A DNA stretch of 64,000 bases from Sternotherus odoratus (Eukaryota > Chordata > Testudines > Kinosternidae), in NCBI GenBank assembly GCA_032164245.1, contig JAVMKO010000001.1:287377041-287441040 (forward strand), in the 5' to 3' direction. The notes beneath the pieces are model-generated. The model searched no databases, was not told the origin of the DNA, and saw only the letters and a program-made list of their open reading frames with translations. Of this stretch, positions 23,393 through 34,211 are shown one piece after another (position 1 is the first letter of the stretch; each line of letters starts with the position of its first letter). The translations under genes were made by a program, and so were the position numbers.

Positions 23393-24235
23393 CAACAGAC
23401 CCCAGTTGTCAGCAGGCAGGATCAAACCTGGGACCTCTGGATGGGAGGAGTGTAGAACCACGATGATGTCACTCCCCCATCTTATACACCTTTTGTATCT
23501 GGTGGGAGCCCTTTGTCTTCCAGTGGAAAAATATTGGCATTCCAAGGTGAGGTCCAGTACCAGGTGGCTCAGTCACATGTTTCTGTAGGGTCATAGCAGC
23601 CATTACTCACAGGCTGTTCAGAGTATCCACAGGAAGACTAAGCTCTTTCACAGACCATTGTCTTTGTTGATGGACCATCCGTCCTCTCTGGCTTTTTTTC
23701 ATTGTTGTATCTGAAAGGCTAGTTTTGGGTGTCACCCAAAGTAGCACAGTTGAAATATAGATACGTAGTCAAAATTCCCCTGCTTCAGACAGAAAAATGA
23801 TACATGTACACACATTGGATAAACACATTCAGTAGATCATAACCTTTTCAATGATACTTCACATGACCCCTTTTGCATAAAACATTTTAGTTATGCCATA
23901 TTCATATCATAACAATATGTCTATGAAGAATATGGGGTGTAACATCACAGTCACATGTTCCTACATACTCCATTGTGCGCTCATTATATTATTAAAATAT
24001 GCCTGCTTTTTGTAATGGGTGTGATCAAGTCTAGAACCCACTTTGACATATTTGAAGTTACTAGGATGCAAGGGGAAGGTACACGTCACTTACTTCATGA
24101 AGCAAAAAGTGTGTTACAGTATAACAAACGACAGAAAAAATATAGAAGGCCTGTGCTGCTTCATAAGTGATGTGAGGAGATAAGCAAGTGGCAAGCAAAA
24201 TACAGACCTCTAATCAGAGAGGTAAAAAGAGTAAT
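23393..24235. mobile_element. Unclassified interspersed repeat (LTR-like)
   Basis: It begins at the break in the gypsy RT with TAATGCCAACAGACCCCAGT and continues through TTCCAAGGTGAGGTCCAGTA, TCACAGGCTGTTCAGAGTAT and GGGTGTCACCCAAAGTAGC to about 23975 (TGGGGTGTAACATCACAGTC). I recall such sequence as repetitive in turtles, perhaps LTR-derived, but no reading frame or terminal signature supports a class. 23976-24235 is unassigned. Confidence 0.45.
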
Positions 24236-25377
24236 ATGGTCTCCCACAATATTCTTGCCAGCAAGTTAAAGAAGTATGGGCTGGATGAATGGACCATAAG
24301 GTGGATAGAAAGCTGGCTGGATCATCGGGCTCAACGGGTAGTGATCAATGGCTCCATGTCTAGTTGGCAGCCGGTATCGAGTGGAGTGCCCCAAGGGTCA
24401 GTCCTCAGGCCGGTTTTATTCAATATCTTTATCAATGATATGAAGGATGGCGTGGACTGCACCCTCAGCAAGTTTGCAGATGACACTAAACTGGGAGGAG
24501 TGGTAGATACACTGGAGGGTAGGTATAGGATACAGAGGGACCTAAATAAATTAGAGGACTGGGCCAAAAGAAATTTGATGAGGTTCAACAAGGACAAGTG
24601 CAGAGTCTTGCACTTAGAACGGAAGAATCCCATGAACTGCTACAGACTAGGGACCGAATGGCCGAATGGCTAGGCAGCAGTTCTGCAGAAAAGGACCTAG
24701 GGGTTACAGTGGATGAGAAGCTGGATATGAGTCAACAGTGTGCCCTTGTTGCTAAGAAGGCTAGTGGCATTTTGGGCTGTATAAGTAGGGGCATTGCCAG
24801 CAGATTGAGGGACGTGATTGTTCACCTCTATTCGACATTGGTGAGACCTCATCTGGAGTACTATTTCCAATTTTGAGGCCCACACAAGAAGGATGTGGAA
24901 AAATTGGAAAGAGTCCAGAGAAGGGCAACAAAAATTATTAGGGGCCTGGAGCGCATGACGCATGAGGAGAGGCTGAGAGAACTGGGATTGTTTAGTCTGC
25001 AGAAGAGAAGAATGAGGGGAGATTTGATAGCTGCTTTCAACTACCTGAAAGGGGGTTCTAAAGAGGATGGATCTAGACTGTTCTCAGTGGTAGCAGATGA
25101 CATAGCAAGGAGTAATGGTCTCAAGTTGCAGTTGGGAAGGTTTAGATTGGATATTAGGAAAAACTTTTTCACTAGGAGGGTGGTGAAGCATTGGAATGGG
25201 TTACCCAGGGAGGTGGTAGAATCTCCTTCCTTAGAGGTTTTTAAGGTCAGGCTTGACAAAGCCCTGGCTGGGATGATTTAGTTGGGGATTGGTCCTGCTT
25301 TGAGCAGTGGGTGGGACTAGATGACCTCCAGAGGTCCCTTCCAACCCTAATATTCTATGATTCTATGATTCTATGAT
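24236..25377 (+). mobile_element. CR1 LINE, best-preserved copy, RT C-terminal half plus 3' tail
   Basis: A sense CR1 that begins at [15 protein letters not shown] of the RT and runs to the 3' terminal ATTCTATG repeats (25350-25377). Motifs in order: [149 protein letters not shown], ending ALAGMI then a stop. Only a frameshift near 24660 and a TGA at 24874 break the frame, so this is younger than the other CR1s here. The frame opens upstream at 24188, but the residues before VSHNIL are not CR1. Confidence 0.96.
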
Positions 25378-27415
25378 AGAAGAGATAACAGGTCCTGTAC
25401 TGACAGAAAATGTCAAGAGGCTGAAGATGCTAGTCTTTCAGCCTTGTATAAGGGTACATCTACACTACCCACTGGATTAGCGGGCAGTGATTGATCTATC
25501 AGGGATCGATTTATCACATCTAGTGTAGACTGATAAATAGATCCCCGAGCGTGCTCCCTGTCGACTCCTGTACTCCACCTTGGTGAGAGGCGGAAGCGGC
25601 ATCGACGGGGGAGCGGCAGCAGTCAACTCGTCGCCGTGTGGACAGCCAAGTAAGTTGACCTAAGATATGCCGACTTCAGCTATGTTATTTTAGGACCCCG
25701 CCCATGCATAGAGCATGCCTAAGACTATCAAAGAGCTAACAGGAAGCTTTAGCAGTACTGGAGGCCCTATCAAAGATGCAATTAGAAAGATTCTCTGCAC
25801 AGAACAATAACAAGGGAAAAGATGGGAAGAATATTTTCATGCCCTTTTAAATTAACCAAGCTCAAGCAAATGACTACAAATGTGTGATGAAGACCAATCA
25901 CTAGAGCTTGATATTGACTGAGGAATCATTACAATGGAAGAAGTTAGAAAAGCTATCAGTAAATTCAAAAACAGAAAAGCACCTGGAGAGGATAACATTA
26001 CCAGAAAAATTCTTAAAGCAGGTGATTAAACTGCCCTCCAGACTTTCCTGGAGTTTTTGAATACAATATGGAGTGAAGAAAATAACCCAACCTATGGAAG
26101 AGGTAAAATTGCCAACAAAGGGGGACCTTATCAACTGCAATAGCTAGAGAGAAATCACATTACTCTCAGTGCTTGGGAAAATCATATGCAACATCAAGAA
26201 ACAAATAACTCTCCAACTTAGAGGGGAACAAGCAGGTTTTAGAGCCCTGAGATCATGTATAAGCCATACTGTCATTCTCAGGAATATTATAGAATAAAGG
26301 GCAGAGTGGCAAACACCTCGTGATACATTTTATATATTTCTAGAAGGCTTTTGCCAGCATACATGGAGACAGTTTTTGGAAAATTATGGCCTACCCTGGA
26401 ATACCATCAAAAATTATTAGACTAATCAAAGATCTATATGGCAATGCCAAATGAGCAGCTAGAGACGGTGATAACATCAGCCAATGGTTTGCAGTGGCAA
26501 ATGGAGTAAGGCAAGGATGTATTATCACCCCACTATAGTTTGCACCATTCATTGATTGTGTCAAAATAACCACAGAAATCAACCAAGGCATTTTATAGAC
26601 AAATGGGAAAGCACAATCAGTTAATCTCATTTTTGCTGATGTCATTGTTCTGCTCAGTTCAACACATTACTTAATGGAAGAAAAGGTCCAACTTTTGGCA
26701 AACCCAGCAAAACAAATTGGGTTGTTCACCATCACAGGGAAGACAAAATATATGGCTATCAATATTCCAAAAGCAACCATCAGAGTAGAAATGCTATGTA
26801 AGTTATTTTACTTAGCTGGGAAGTGAGCTGTGCAATGATGGTGACACCATGGTAGACATCAAGCAATGAATATCTAAAACAGAAAACATTTTTTATAAAC
26901 TTTACATTTGGAAAAGTACTATGATCATTATGATACAAAAGGATGTATTTTTAAGTCCAGCTTCGTATCAAGTCTGTTTGCCTCTGTGGAGCAGAGTCAT
27001 GGAAATCCAGCACACCAATTTATAAATTCAACTCATACCAAAGTAAATGCCTGTAGAAAATTTTCAGACTCTGTTGGAAAGAGTTTATTACACCATCAGA
27101 AATTCAAAGTAAAGCACATCAACTTAAAGTCTCAAACATGGCCAGACAACAACGATAGACATATTTAGGACATGCTTTAAGGATGCCACCAACATGACTT
27201 TTACCTCAAGTTATAATGTGAATACCAGATGCAAAGAGAAAAAGAGAGTAATCTAGAGAAACATTATGTAGAGTAACATAGAAATAAGCTTATTCCATCA
27301 ACATGCCACTCAGAAGTCTGAACAGACCAACGCAAGACCAAAATAAATGGTAGAATCTGATAGACACGCTACACACTTGATGGGGCGTGATGATGAGAAA
27401 AGAAGTGTGCTTCCT
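25378..27415 (+). mobile_element. RTE-like LINE ORF2 remnant (clade uncertain), split by a MITE
   Basis: Sense reverse-transcriptase remains over about 1.7 kb. Order: a FSSTGGPIKDA region near 25755; RWEEYFHAL near 25825; EEVRKAISKFKNRKAPGEDN (25937-25996), the conserved block ahead of the RT; NHITLSVLGKII near 26150; GEQAGFRALRSC near 26224; an RNIIE, EW and LEGF stretch to 26350; a V-RQGC-like stretch near 26507 (GVRQGCIITP in decayed form); FADVIVLLS near 26632; then the C-terminal IGHxLRMPP-like GHALRMPP near 27172 and PDAKRKRE near 27230. Many stops. The KAPGEDN and LRMPP with KRKRGRP layout fits RTE-type or similar apurinic-endonuclease LINEs. The exact clade cannot be fixed by eye. Confidence 0.75.
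25455..25690. mobile_element. MITE fragment, GTACATCTACACTA family
   Basis: GGGTACATCTACACTACCC on the left, an internal palindrome around GGGATCGATTTATC and GATAAATAGATCCCCGAGC (about 25501-25551), then AAGTTGACCTAAGATATGCC. It interrupts the RTE-like LINE. A related copy is at 38385-38690. The right inverted end is lost. Confidence 0.65.
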
Positions 27416-28830
27416 ACAGCGGAGAGCTAGATGAGTCTGAATCTTGGTTGGGGAAGAGAGAGAGCACTCATCCATCTTCTCTTGGACCATACTAAAACTG
27501 TTCGTTAGGGATTCACAGGGTGCCATGTGAGCCCAGATGTTGGGGTAGAGTGAACTCAAGAAACAGGGACTCTTCAGTGTGCTATTTTCCAGAGAAGGCT
27601 GGTATCTGTATCTAGGTTGATGCTACTTTAGCATTAACTTAGACTCATCACCTGTACCTCATAGGCCAGTGCCAGCCATGTTGTAAAGAGGAGAGGTGCT
27701 GGTGCCGAAAGGCCCTCATAGGACAGGAGCTTCCCTATTACTACTGGAGTTGTTTATAGTTGATAGATAAGGTGCCAGTATATGGCTTTCAAGAACCTGT
27801 AGCTTAGTTCTTGAATTATATAGGACCAATAAAGCTGCTTGTTGTGCCCTACAAATGGCTCCCTCAGAGTGCTTATTATATCAGCCTGTAAAACATGTCG
27901 GTCTTTGGTGCCAGGAGGCAGAAGCAACACCTCATTGCCTGCCTTGTCGCCCCAAGACACCTCACCTAACATATATTAGAAACTTGACAAGATGACCTTT
28001 GTAGATCATTTCTTCAGGTATTTCTGCAGAAGGAAGAATATGGCCCATGGAAAGTGAGAGAGGAAAGCTGCATTTTTTAGCTTAGAAGTCAATGAACTTT
28101 CAGAACCAGGGAACTGATTTTATGTGTTTAACAGGGACAGGTGCCCTTCCCTCTGCTTCAGATGTAAAAATAAATAGTTTCCTTCTTTTTAAAATGTGTT
28201 TCTGGTGTATTTTGAATGTTGACAGATCACTGTGTAGTTGATGATCAGTTAGTTAATGTTTGTAAACCACTTTGGAGATGTACAGCACTATATAAGTACT
28301 AAGCAGTACTATTAGTATAAGTACACTTCAAAATCCTTAGATACCTTCTGGGAGTGCAGCAGACACGACCTTAATCTATTAATAGCCCTCTATAAGTGCA
28401 GTTGCTCAGAGACTGCCAAAACATTGCTATTGTAGGATAATTCTTTCTTTTCCAAATAGCATGGGTGTCACGAATGTTAATAACATGGAGGCAGAATTGC
28501 TCCTCATCTTCTTCCCATTTTTGTACATACAGCGTGTGAGCGAGTCTGTCTTCTTATGATGACAGGAGAAAATCTTGTCCCAGTAAGACTCCAATCATCT
28601 GCGTAAAATCTTTAATTTGGGATTTGAGTGCCAGATAATTAGTAGCTGAGGTGGAATCACACTGCTTTGTGAGTCCCCTTGGCCAAATTAATAAATGAGA
28701 TTGTAAAAGGTTACTAGAATTGGCCTTTAATCCAGCTTTTTCCTTTATAGAATGCTGTGGATAGTTATATTGTCATATTTTGAGGAAGAGGATGGAGGAG
28801 AAAGTCAAGAGACTAAAATTTGTCAATGTA
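27416..28830. other. No gene recognised
   Basis: Short frames at 27290-27559 and 27754-27972 show no domain. A MIR-like TAAAGTAC tail is suggested near 28255-28320 (ACCACTTTGGAGATG, then ACTATATAAGTACTAAGCAG) but is too short to assign. Confidence 0.45.
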
Positions 28831-28920
28831 GAGCCAGATCCTCAGCTGGTGTAAACTGGCATAACTCTGTTGACTTCAGTGGAGCTATGTTGACTTAGAC
28901 TGTGACAGAGGATCGGGTTC
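28831..28920. repeat. Palindromic interspersed repeat
   Basis: GAGCCAGATCCTCAGCTGGT is followed, around a TGTTGACTTCAGTGGAG centre, by a decayed inverted copy ending GACAGAGGATCGGGTTC. It is the same family as 15411-15500. Confidence 0.65.
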
Positions 28921-29440
28921 ATACTCTCTCGTATCAGCAAGGCCTGCAAATTGCTGTAAAGCAATTTGGAAGAGTAGATGAAAAAAATCTGCCCAGTGAG
29001 CAAGATAGCATCTGTAAAAGAAAGATTGCAAAACACAACTGCAAAAGGCTTTGCGAGTAGAGTAAGCCAATGGAAGTTGATTTAAGATCAGTGGAGAATG
29101 TAAAAGAGAGGAAACAGCAAGTAGGGCCGTGAGAAATACATTTTTAATTCAAGTCCATGTGTACACCTCATTTGTGTAAGCTTTTGACATCTGAAAGTAA
29201 GGTTGCCGATATTGGCATGGCATGACCTAGAGATGTAATTTAGAGTCCGAGGTAGAGGTCATAATGTATCTGACTTGAAGCATAGTAGACTCGTCTGTCC
29301 TAAGAAGACCCCACTGCTTGGAACTGGCCCAGCAGAAGCCAGAGGGGCTTGGTGCCAATCAGCGCTAATGTGAGGGGTAATGACTCTACAAAGGGTAATG
29401 GATGGAACGCTGTGGGTCAGGAGAGAGGTGTGCACACTCA
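28921..29440. other. No gene recognised
   Basis: Frames at 28842-29070 and 29259-29633 overlap repeats or each other and show no domain. Confidence 0.45.
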
Positions 29441-29625
29441 GTCTAACCGCCAGACATTTGGTAGCATTTCTGGGGGGCTGGGCAGAGATGATCTGGGTTC
29501 TATTCCCATCACTGACACTTGTTTGCTGTGTGAACTGGAGCAAGTCAGTTCCCCACAGTGACTCCATCTGTACAATGAAGACTATAATGCTCCCTGCCTT
29601 TGTTAAGTGCTTTAAAGATACTGTT
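29441..29625 (+). mobile_element. MIR/CORE-SINE, sense
   Basis: GATCTGGGTTCTATTCCCAT, CACTGACACTTGTTTGCTGT, GAGCAAGTCAGTTCCCCACA and ACTCCATCTGTACAATGAAG follow MIR order, ending in TTGTTAAGTGCTTTAAAGAT. Confidence 0.85.
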
Positions 29626-29847
29626 TCTGACACACAAAGCAGTAGTTATACAAGATGTTCGTCTCTTTGCAGTGTTGCCAGACATATCCCTGCCCACCTG
29701 CACATGCCTTTCAGCATTACAGAAGCCCATTGTTATTCTTCAGTCTCTCTAATCTATTTTTTCCTCTATCACTGTGCTATCTAAGAGTTACCCCCACCCG
29801 AACAATCATTACTCTTACGTTTACCTATATTGTTTCATAAATTAATA

Positions 29848-29965
29848 GATTTCATATGCGGAAGGGACCCATTATGGTCATTTAGTCTGACCTCCTTCAT
29901 AATATAGGATTCAGAATTTCACTCAGTAATTCCTGCATCTAGCCCATATGTCAGGGTTCAGCTAT
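29848..29965 (-). mobile_element. CR1/L3 LINE 3' end
   Basis: Antisense: GGAAGGGACCCATTATGGTC, TTTAGTCTGACCTCC, then TTTCACTCAGTAATTCCTGC match the 3' end of an old CR1 subfamily. Confidence 0.78.
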
Positions 29966-30024
29966 TTCAAATATATACGTAGGTTTGCATGCCAAAAGAC
30001 TACAGAATCAGCACCCCATCTTGA

Positions 30025-30250
30025 CAGGCACTGTATAAAGACATGATAAGAGACAGACCTTTCCCCGAAGAACCTACAGTCTAACTAGACCACACAAATG
30101 GTGGCAGAGAAGAAATATTATACATCTTTGACAGATGGGGAACTGAGGCATAGAGATTAAGTGACTCACCTCAGTTTACACAGGCAGTTTGCAGCCACAC
30201 TGGGAAATGAACCTTCTGAGCACAGTCTAGTGCCTCAGCCACACAATCAT
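30025..30250 (-). mobile_element. MIR/CORE-SINE, antisense
   Basis: CAGGCACTGTATAAAGACAT, GAACCTACAGTCTAACTAGA, GATGGGGAACTGAGGCATAG and AAGTGACTCACCTCAGTTTA are in the reversed MIR order, ending AGTCTAGTGCCTCAGCCACA. Confidence 0.85.
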
Positions 30251-30924
30251 TCCTCCTGCCCTGACAAGAATATTTTTTAAAAGGGGGATTTTTTTTCCCC
30301 TTTGCATCAGAAGAGCAATGTGTGAAAACTGTTTCTGGATTCCCGACATATTAGTCAGTCTCCATCTCCACTCATAATAGTCAAGGCTCTTAAAAACTGC
30401 TGCAGTGATGCCATAATATTCCTGTTCATGGTTTGGTAGGATCTCTTTTGATATATAGCCCTGCACTCATCACTGCCGTTGTCAGATAAGCAGCAGCATG
30501 AAGATGGAAAGTCTCCCATGTTAATTTTCAAGGGGCATGCTCTCAAACTGATACACAGGGCATTAGCCCCCCCTGTTTTGAGTCAAGACTCAAGCCCATA
30601 AAGGATGTCAGCCATTGTACACGTGCGGTAATCAGATTTGCTGGTCACTTAGTACCAGCATTCCCAGCTGCACTTAAAAATGTGTTCAGAATAGAAAATG
30701 TTGGAGGGGAGGACAGCTTACAAACTTGACAGCCGCTTTCCACGCCAAGCAAGATGTGCTTTTTATTGCAGAAGCCAGTGTGCAAGGAGAATCTTCCCAG
30801 CATGCTAATGTGGAGTTGGTATTTGAGTAGGCTTTTGCCACAGCAGATGTTGGTGCTGCCAGGGCAATTAAACTTTCCAGCTGGGCTTTCCTGTGCGTGA
30901 GGAGCTACTATTATGATTATTTGT
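30251..30924. other. No gene recognised
   Basis: Two overlapping minus frames at 30227-30546 have no domain. Nothing else seen. Confidence 0.45.
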
Positions 30925-31045
30925 ATTATTTGTATTGCCCTCAGGCTGCAGTCAGGATTGAGCCCCCCTTGTGCTGAGTGCTGTACATGCGCAAATGAAG
31001 AGGCAGCCCCTGCTCTGTAGAGATTACAGTCTGAAAAGGAAGGCC
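30925..31045 (-). mobile_element. CORE-SINE-like fragment
   Basis: TATTTGTATTGCCCTCAGG, CCTTGTGCTGAGTGCTGTAC, GGCAGCCCCTGCTCTGTAG and GATTACAGTCTG match a SINE-like unit common in reptile DNA. Related pieces lie at 45405-45500 and 46020-46110. Confidence 0.65.
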
Positions 31046-31288
31046 ATTACTTTTCAGCTCTGAGTCACGGTGCAAGGAGAAGCACCTGGATGGAGGGGAG
31101 GGGGAATAGACACAGAAAGAAGTTGTTTAATAACAGCTGGTCCTTCTTTTTCACCCCATCTTCTCTGTTGTCAAACTGTGACGGCTGCAAAGGCATCTGA
31201 CCAGCAATGTCCTTCATCAGTTTCACCTTATGTCTGAAAATCTGGCCCATTCTTATTTTGGTGCCTGAGTGGGCCTAGAGCATCTGTA

Positions 31289-32135
31289 TTTGGAAATAGA
31301 ATGAGGAATACTTGTGGCACCTTAGTGACTAACAAATTTATTTGGGCATAAGCTTTTGTGGGCTAAAACCCACTTCATCAGTTGCATGGAGTGGAACATA
31401 CAGTAGGAAGATATAGATAGATAGATATCAGGGTTTCTCAAACCGGGGGGTTGTGACCCCCCCCCCCTGGGGGTCGCCGAGTGCTCCCAGGGGAGTCACG
31501 AGCTTCTGGTGCTGCTTAAAAGCTGCCGAATGAATTACTTCCGCATTCGGCGGCTTTTCGGCGGACACGCCGAGCTAGTTCGAGAGCGCTCAGCATGTCC
31601 GCCAAAATAGCAGCCAAATGCAGAAGTAATTCATTCGGCGGCTTTTCAGCAGACATACAAAGGGCCGCTGCTGCTGCTAATGTGTGCAAAAGGGGTGCTT
31701 TTTTATATATATATATAAACAGAGAACATGAAAAGATGCGGGTTTTGCCATACCAACTCTAATGAGACCAGTCAATTAAAGTGGGCTATTATCAGCAAGA
31801 GGGAAAAAAACTTTTGTAATGGTAATCAGGGTGGCCCATTTCAAACAGTTGACAAGAAGGTGGGAGTAACAGTAGGAAACTTAGCATGGGGAAACAGTTT
31901 TAGTTTGTGTAATGACCCAGCCACTCCCAATCTTTATTCAAGCCTAATTTAATGGTGTCCCATTTGCAAATTAATTCCAGTTCTGCAGTTTCTCTCTGGA
32001 GTCTGTTTTTGAAGTTTTTATTGTTGAAGAATTGCAACTTCTAAGTCTGTAATTGAGTGTCCAGGGAGGTTGAAGTGTCCTCTGGCTGGTTTTTGAATGT
32101 TATAATTCGTGACGTCTGATTTGAATGTTGCTCTA
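31289..32135 (-). mobile_element. Penelope-like element, family A: terminal repeat and GIY-YIG C-terminus
   Basis: On the minus strand, a decayed HFNLPGHSITDLEVAILQQ block (about 32100-32030) is the hallmark C-terminal part of the GIY-YIG endonuclease of vertebrate Penelope-like elements, followed by a KLQKQTPERN-like stretch. About 250 bp of 3' noncoding sequence follows. At 31289-31430 is the terminal repeat: on the minus strand CTGATGAAGTGGG, loop, GCCCACAAAAGCTTATG, then AATAAATTTGTTAGTC and AAGGTGCCACAAGTATTCC. An unrelated palindromic element interrupts it at about 31433-31705. The RT is absent, so the copy is 5'-truncated at 32135. Confidence 0.85.
31433..31705. mobile_element. Palindromic DNA element inserted in the Penelope copy
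   Basis: It begins CAGGGTTTCTCAAACCGGGG, resembling hAT ends of the CAGxGxTTCTCAAAC type. Inside is a long inverted repeat (31518-31575 with 31588-31645) containing GCCGAATGAATTACTTC and its complement. The right inverted end cannot be seen; a TATA run at 31704-31718 marks the return to Penelope sequence. Confidence 0.65.
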
Positions 32136-32789
32136 CGGGTATGTGCAGGGCTACTCGCCTGTTGCCTCAGCCCAGGAAGGACTTAGAGGACCCCAAAATC
32201 TCTTTTAGGCTCTGCTCTCAGGACACTTTCATTCATTCGGTTTATTCATTCAAACAAAAAACTTGCAAAGTAACACAGAACAAGGTTATTCCCCTGACCA
32301 GCGCAGGCCTTTCACTCTGTGTTTCAGCTCTCCCTGTTCCAGGGAGAGTCACAGGAGCCAGCTTCTCTCCTTCCAGCTGAGCTCCCTCAGCCTTTACAGG
32401 CATCACTTGACCCCCTTCCCAGCTGGGTCTGAAAACAGAACAGGGCTAACTGGCCTCAGGCCTCTGGCCTTTAAGGGAGCAGACCACCCTGTTACAGCAT
32501 ACGTCACCCTTGGCTGAATGGACATGTTAGGAATGGTGGCCAGCTGAGGAATTCATATCAGGATCCATATCAGATTCCCAACCCAACCCCTAAAATGAAG
32601 TTGGGGGAGAAATGAAGCTGGCAGGGGGGGGGGGTTGATTCAGGCTCCTGCCTGGATGTAAATCAACCCAATTTCCTGGGCTGACTTCTGTGCTCTTCTT
32701 AGAGCATCCAACTAAAAGTGTCTCGTTAGATTATTCCAGTCTGAGGGTACGAGTTGATTGTCTGTGTCTGATCAAGGTCTGAACATACA
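32136..32789. other. Repeat-like sequence, unclassified
   Basis: It starts abruptly where Penelope similarity stops. Two frames of 79 and 84 residues at 32141-32517 are proline- and serine-rich and unlike any family I know. A G-run lies at 32623-32634. It may be a solo LTR or another insertion, but I could not find ends. Confidence 0.35.
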
Positions 32790-33090
32790 GTATCTATATA
32801 TATAAAAGTCAAGTGGTGTATGTATGTACGTATGTATGTATGTATGTACGTATGACAGCGAAGTCCTCCCGCACCGTTTGAGCCAGAGACTTGAAATTTG
32901 GTACAGTGAGGGGTCTTGGGGTCTAGATGCTGGTAAGGGTCGAAAAATTTTCGGATCTCACCTCTGACGCCCCCCAGGGGTGAAAGTCTTTCAGGGCCAA
33001 TCACATCAGCTGGGCGGTTAGGTGGTGATGATGTCATAATACCCCCCTCCAACAGACACCTCACTCGCTCAGCTCACCCCTCCCTCCTCC

Positions 33091-33866
33091 AACGGAACCC
33101 CGGAGATCCCTCAGTTCTCTACCCCTCCCCCCTCCCAACGGAACCCCGGAGATCCCTCAGTTCTCTGCCCCTCCCCCCTCCCAACGGAACCCCGGAGATC
33201 CCTCAGCTCTCTGCCCCTCCCCCCTCCCAACGGAACCCCGGAGATCCCTCAGTTCTCTGCCCCTCCCCCCTCCCAACGGAACCCCGGAGATCCCTCAGTT
33301 CTCTGCCCCTCCCGCCTCCCAACGGAACCCCGGAGATCCCTCAGTTCTCTGCCCCTCCCCCCTCCCCAACGGAACCCCGGAGATCCCTCAGTTCTCTGCC
33401 CCTCCCCCCTCCCCAACGGAACCCCAGAGATCCCTCAGTTCTCTGCCCCTCCCCCCTCCCAACGGAACCCCGGAGATCCCTCAGTTCTCTACCCCTCCCC
33501 CCTCCCCAACGGAACCCCAGAGATCCCTCAGTTCTCTGCCCCTCCCCCCTCCCAACGGAACCCCGGAGATCCCTCAGTTCTCTGCCCCTCCCGCCTCCCA
33601 ACGGAACCCCGGAGATCCCTCAGTTCTCTGCCCCTCCCCCCTCCCCAACGGAACCCCGGAGATCCCTCAGTTCTCTGCCCCTTCCCCCTCCCCAACGGAA
33701 CCCCGGAGATCCCTCAGTTCTCTGCCCCTCCCCCCTCCCAACGGAACCCCGGAGATCCCTCAGTTCTCTGCCCCTCCCCCCTCCCAACGGAACCCCGGAG
33801 ATCCCTCAGTTCTCTTCCCCTCCCCCCTCCCAATGGAACCCCGGACTCCATCAGCTCTGTGCCCCC
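33091..33866. repeat. Minisatellite, about 17 copies of a 46-47 bp unit
   Basis: The unit contains AACGGAACCCCGGAGATCCC, then TCAGTTCTCTGCCCC and a C-rich spacer. Copies start at about 33091, 33137, 33183, 33229, 33275, 33321, 33368, 33415, 33461, 33508, 33554, 33599, 33647, 33694, 33740, 33786 and 33832. Most differ by one or two bases, mainly in C-tract length and a G/A change in CCCCGGAG. The last copy is degenerate. The length mix of 45-48 leaves frames open on the minus strand, producing a repeated peptide that is not a gene. Confidence 0.97.
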
Positions 33867-33907
33867 CCCCCCCACCTGCGATGGATCTGAGTTGGGTTTG
33901 GTGGGAC

Positions 33908-34045
33908 AGTCAGTGAGGTGGGGTTGTCGGGTTCGGTCGGGGGGTGAGGTGGGGGTGTCGGGTTTGCTTGGGGGGTCAGGTGGGGGTGTCGGGTTTGGTC
34001 GGGGGGTGAGCCGGGGGGTGTTGGGGTTGGTCAGGGGGTGTCAGC
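33908..34045. repeat. G-rich tandem, about 40-bp unit
   Basis: Three to four copies of a GGTGGGGGTGTCGGGTTTGG and TCGGGGGGTGAG type unit. The plus strand has many G3+ runs and could form G-quadruplexes. Confidence 0.8.
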
Positions 34046-34211
34046 TGTCTGCCCCCTCCCCACCTCCGACTGACCCGAGCAGCGCCAGGCACTTATGCTA
34101 GTACATTATAATCGGCAATGTGAGAAATGTGGTGGCTTCAGTCACATCAAACTCTTGTGGCAGCTTCATTTGTTGTACGTGTATTAGTCATTACACTTAA
34201 TTTTACCTTGT

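Larger units (their letters stand above)
32790..34112. mobile_element. Unclassified element with minisatellite core
   Basis: It opens TCTATATATATAAAAGTCAA, followed by a TATG-rich run (32817-32853), then ACCGTTTGAGCCAGAGACTT and GAAATTTGGTACAGTGAGGG. It closes GAGCAGCGCCAGGCACTTAT then GCTAGTA. This start and end resemble a widespread animal repeat type that is often attributed to Helitron/Helentron-like elements; I cannot confirm the class. Between them lies the 46-bp minisatellite and a G-rich tandem. Confidence 0.5.

Noticed and set aside
33341..33601. Minus frame with a perfectly repeating peptide
   Set aside because: It is a translation of the 46-bp minisatellite.
33091..33866. CRISPR array
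   Set aside because: The units are contiguous with no unique spacers, and the genome is a vertebrate one.
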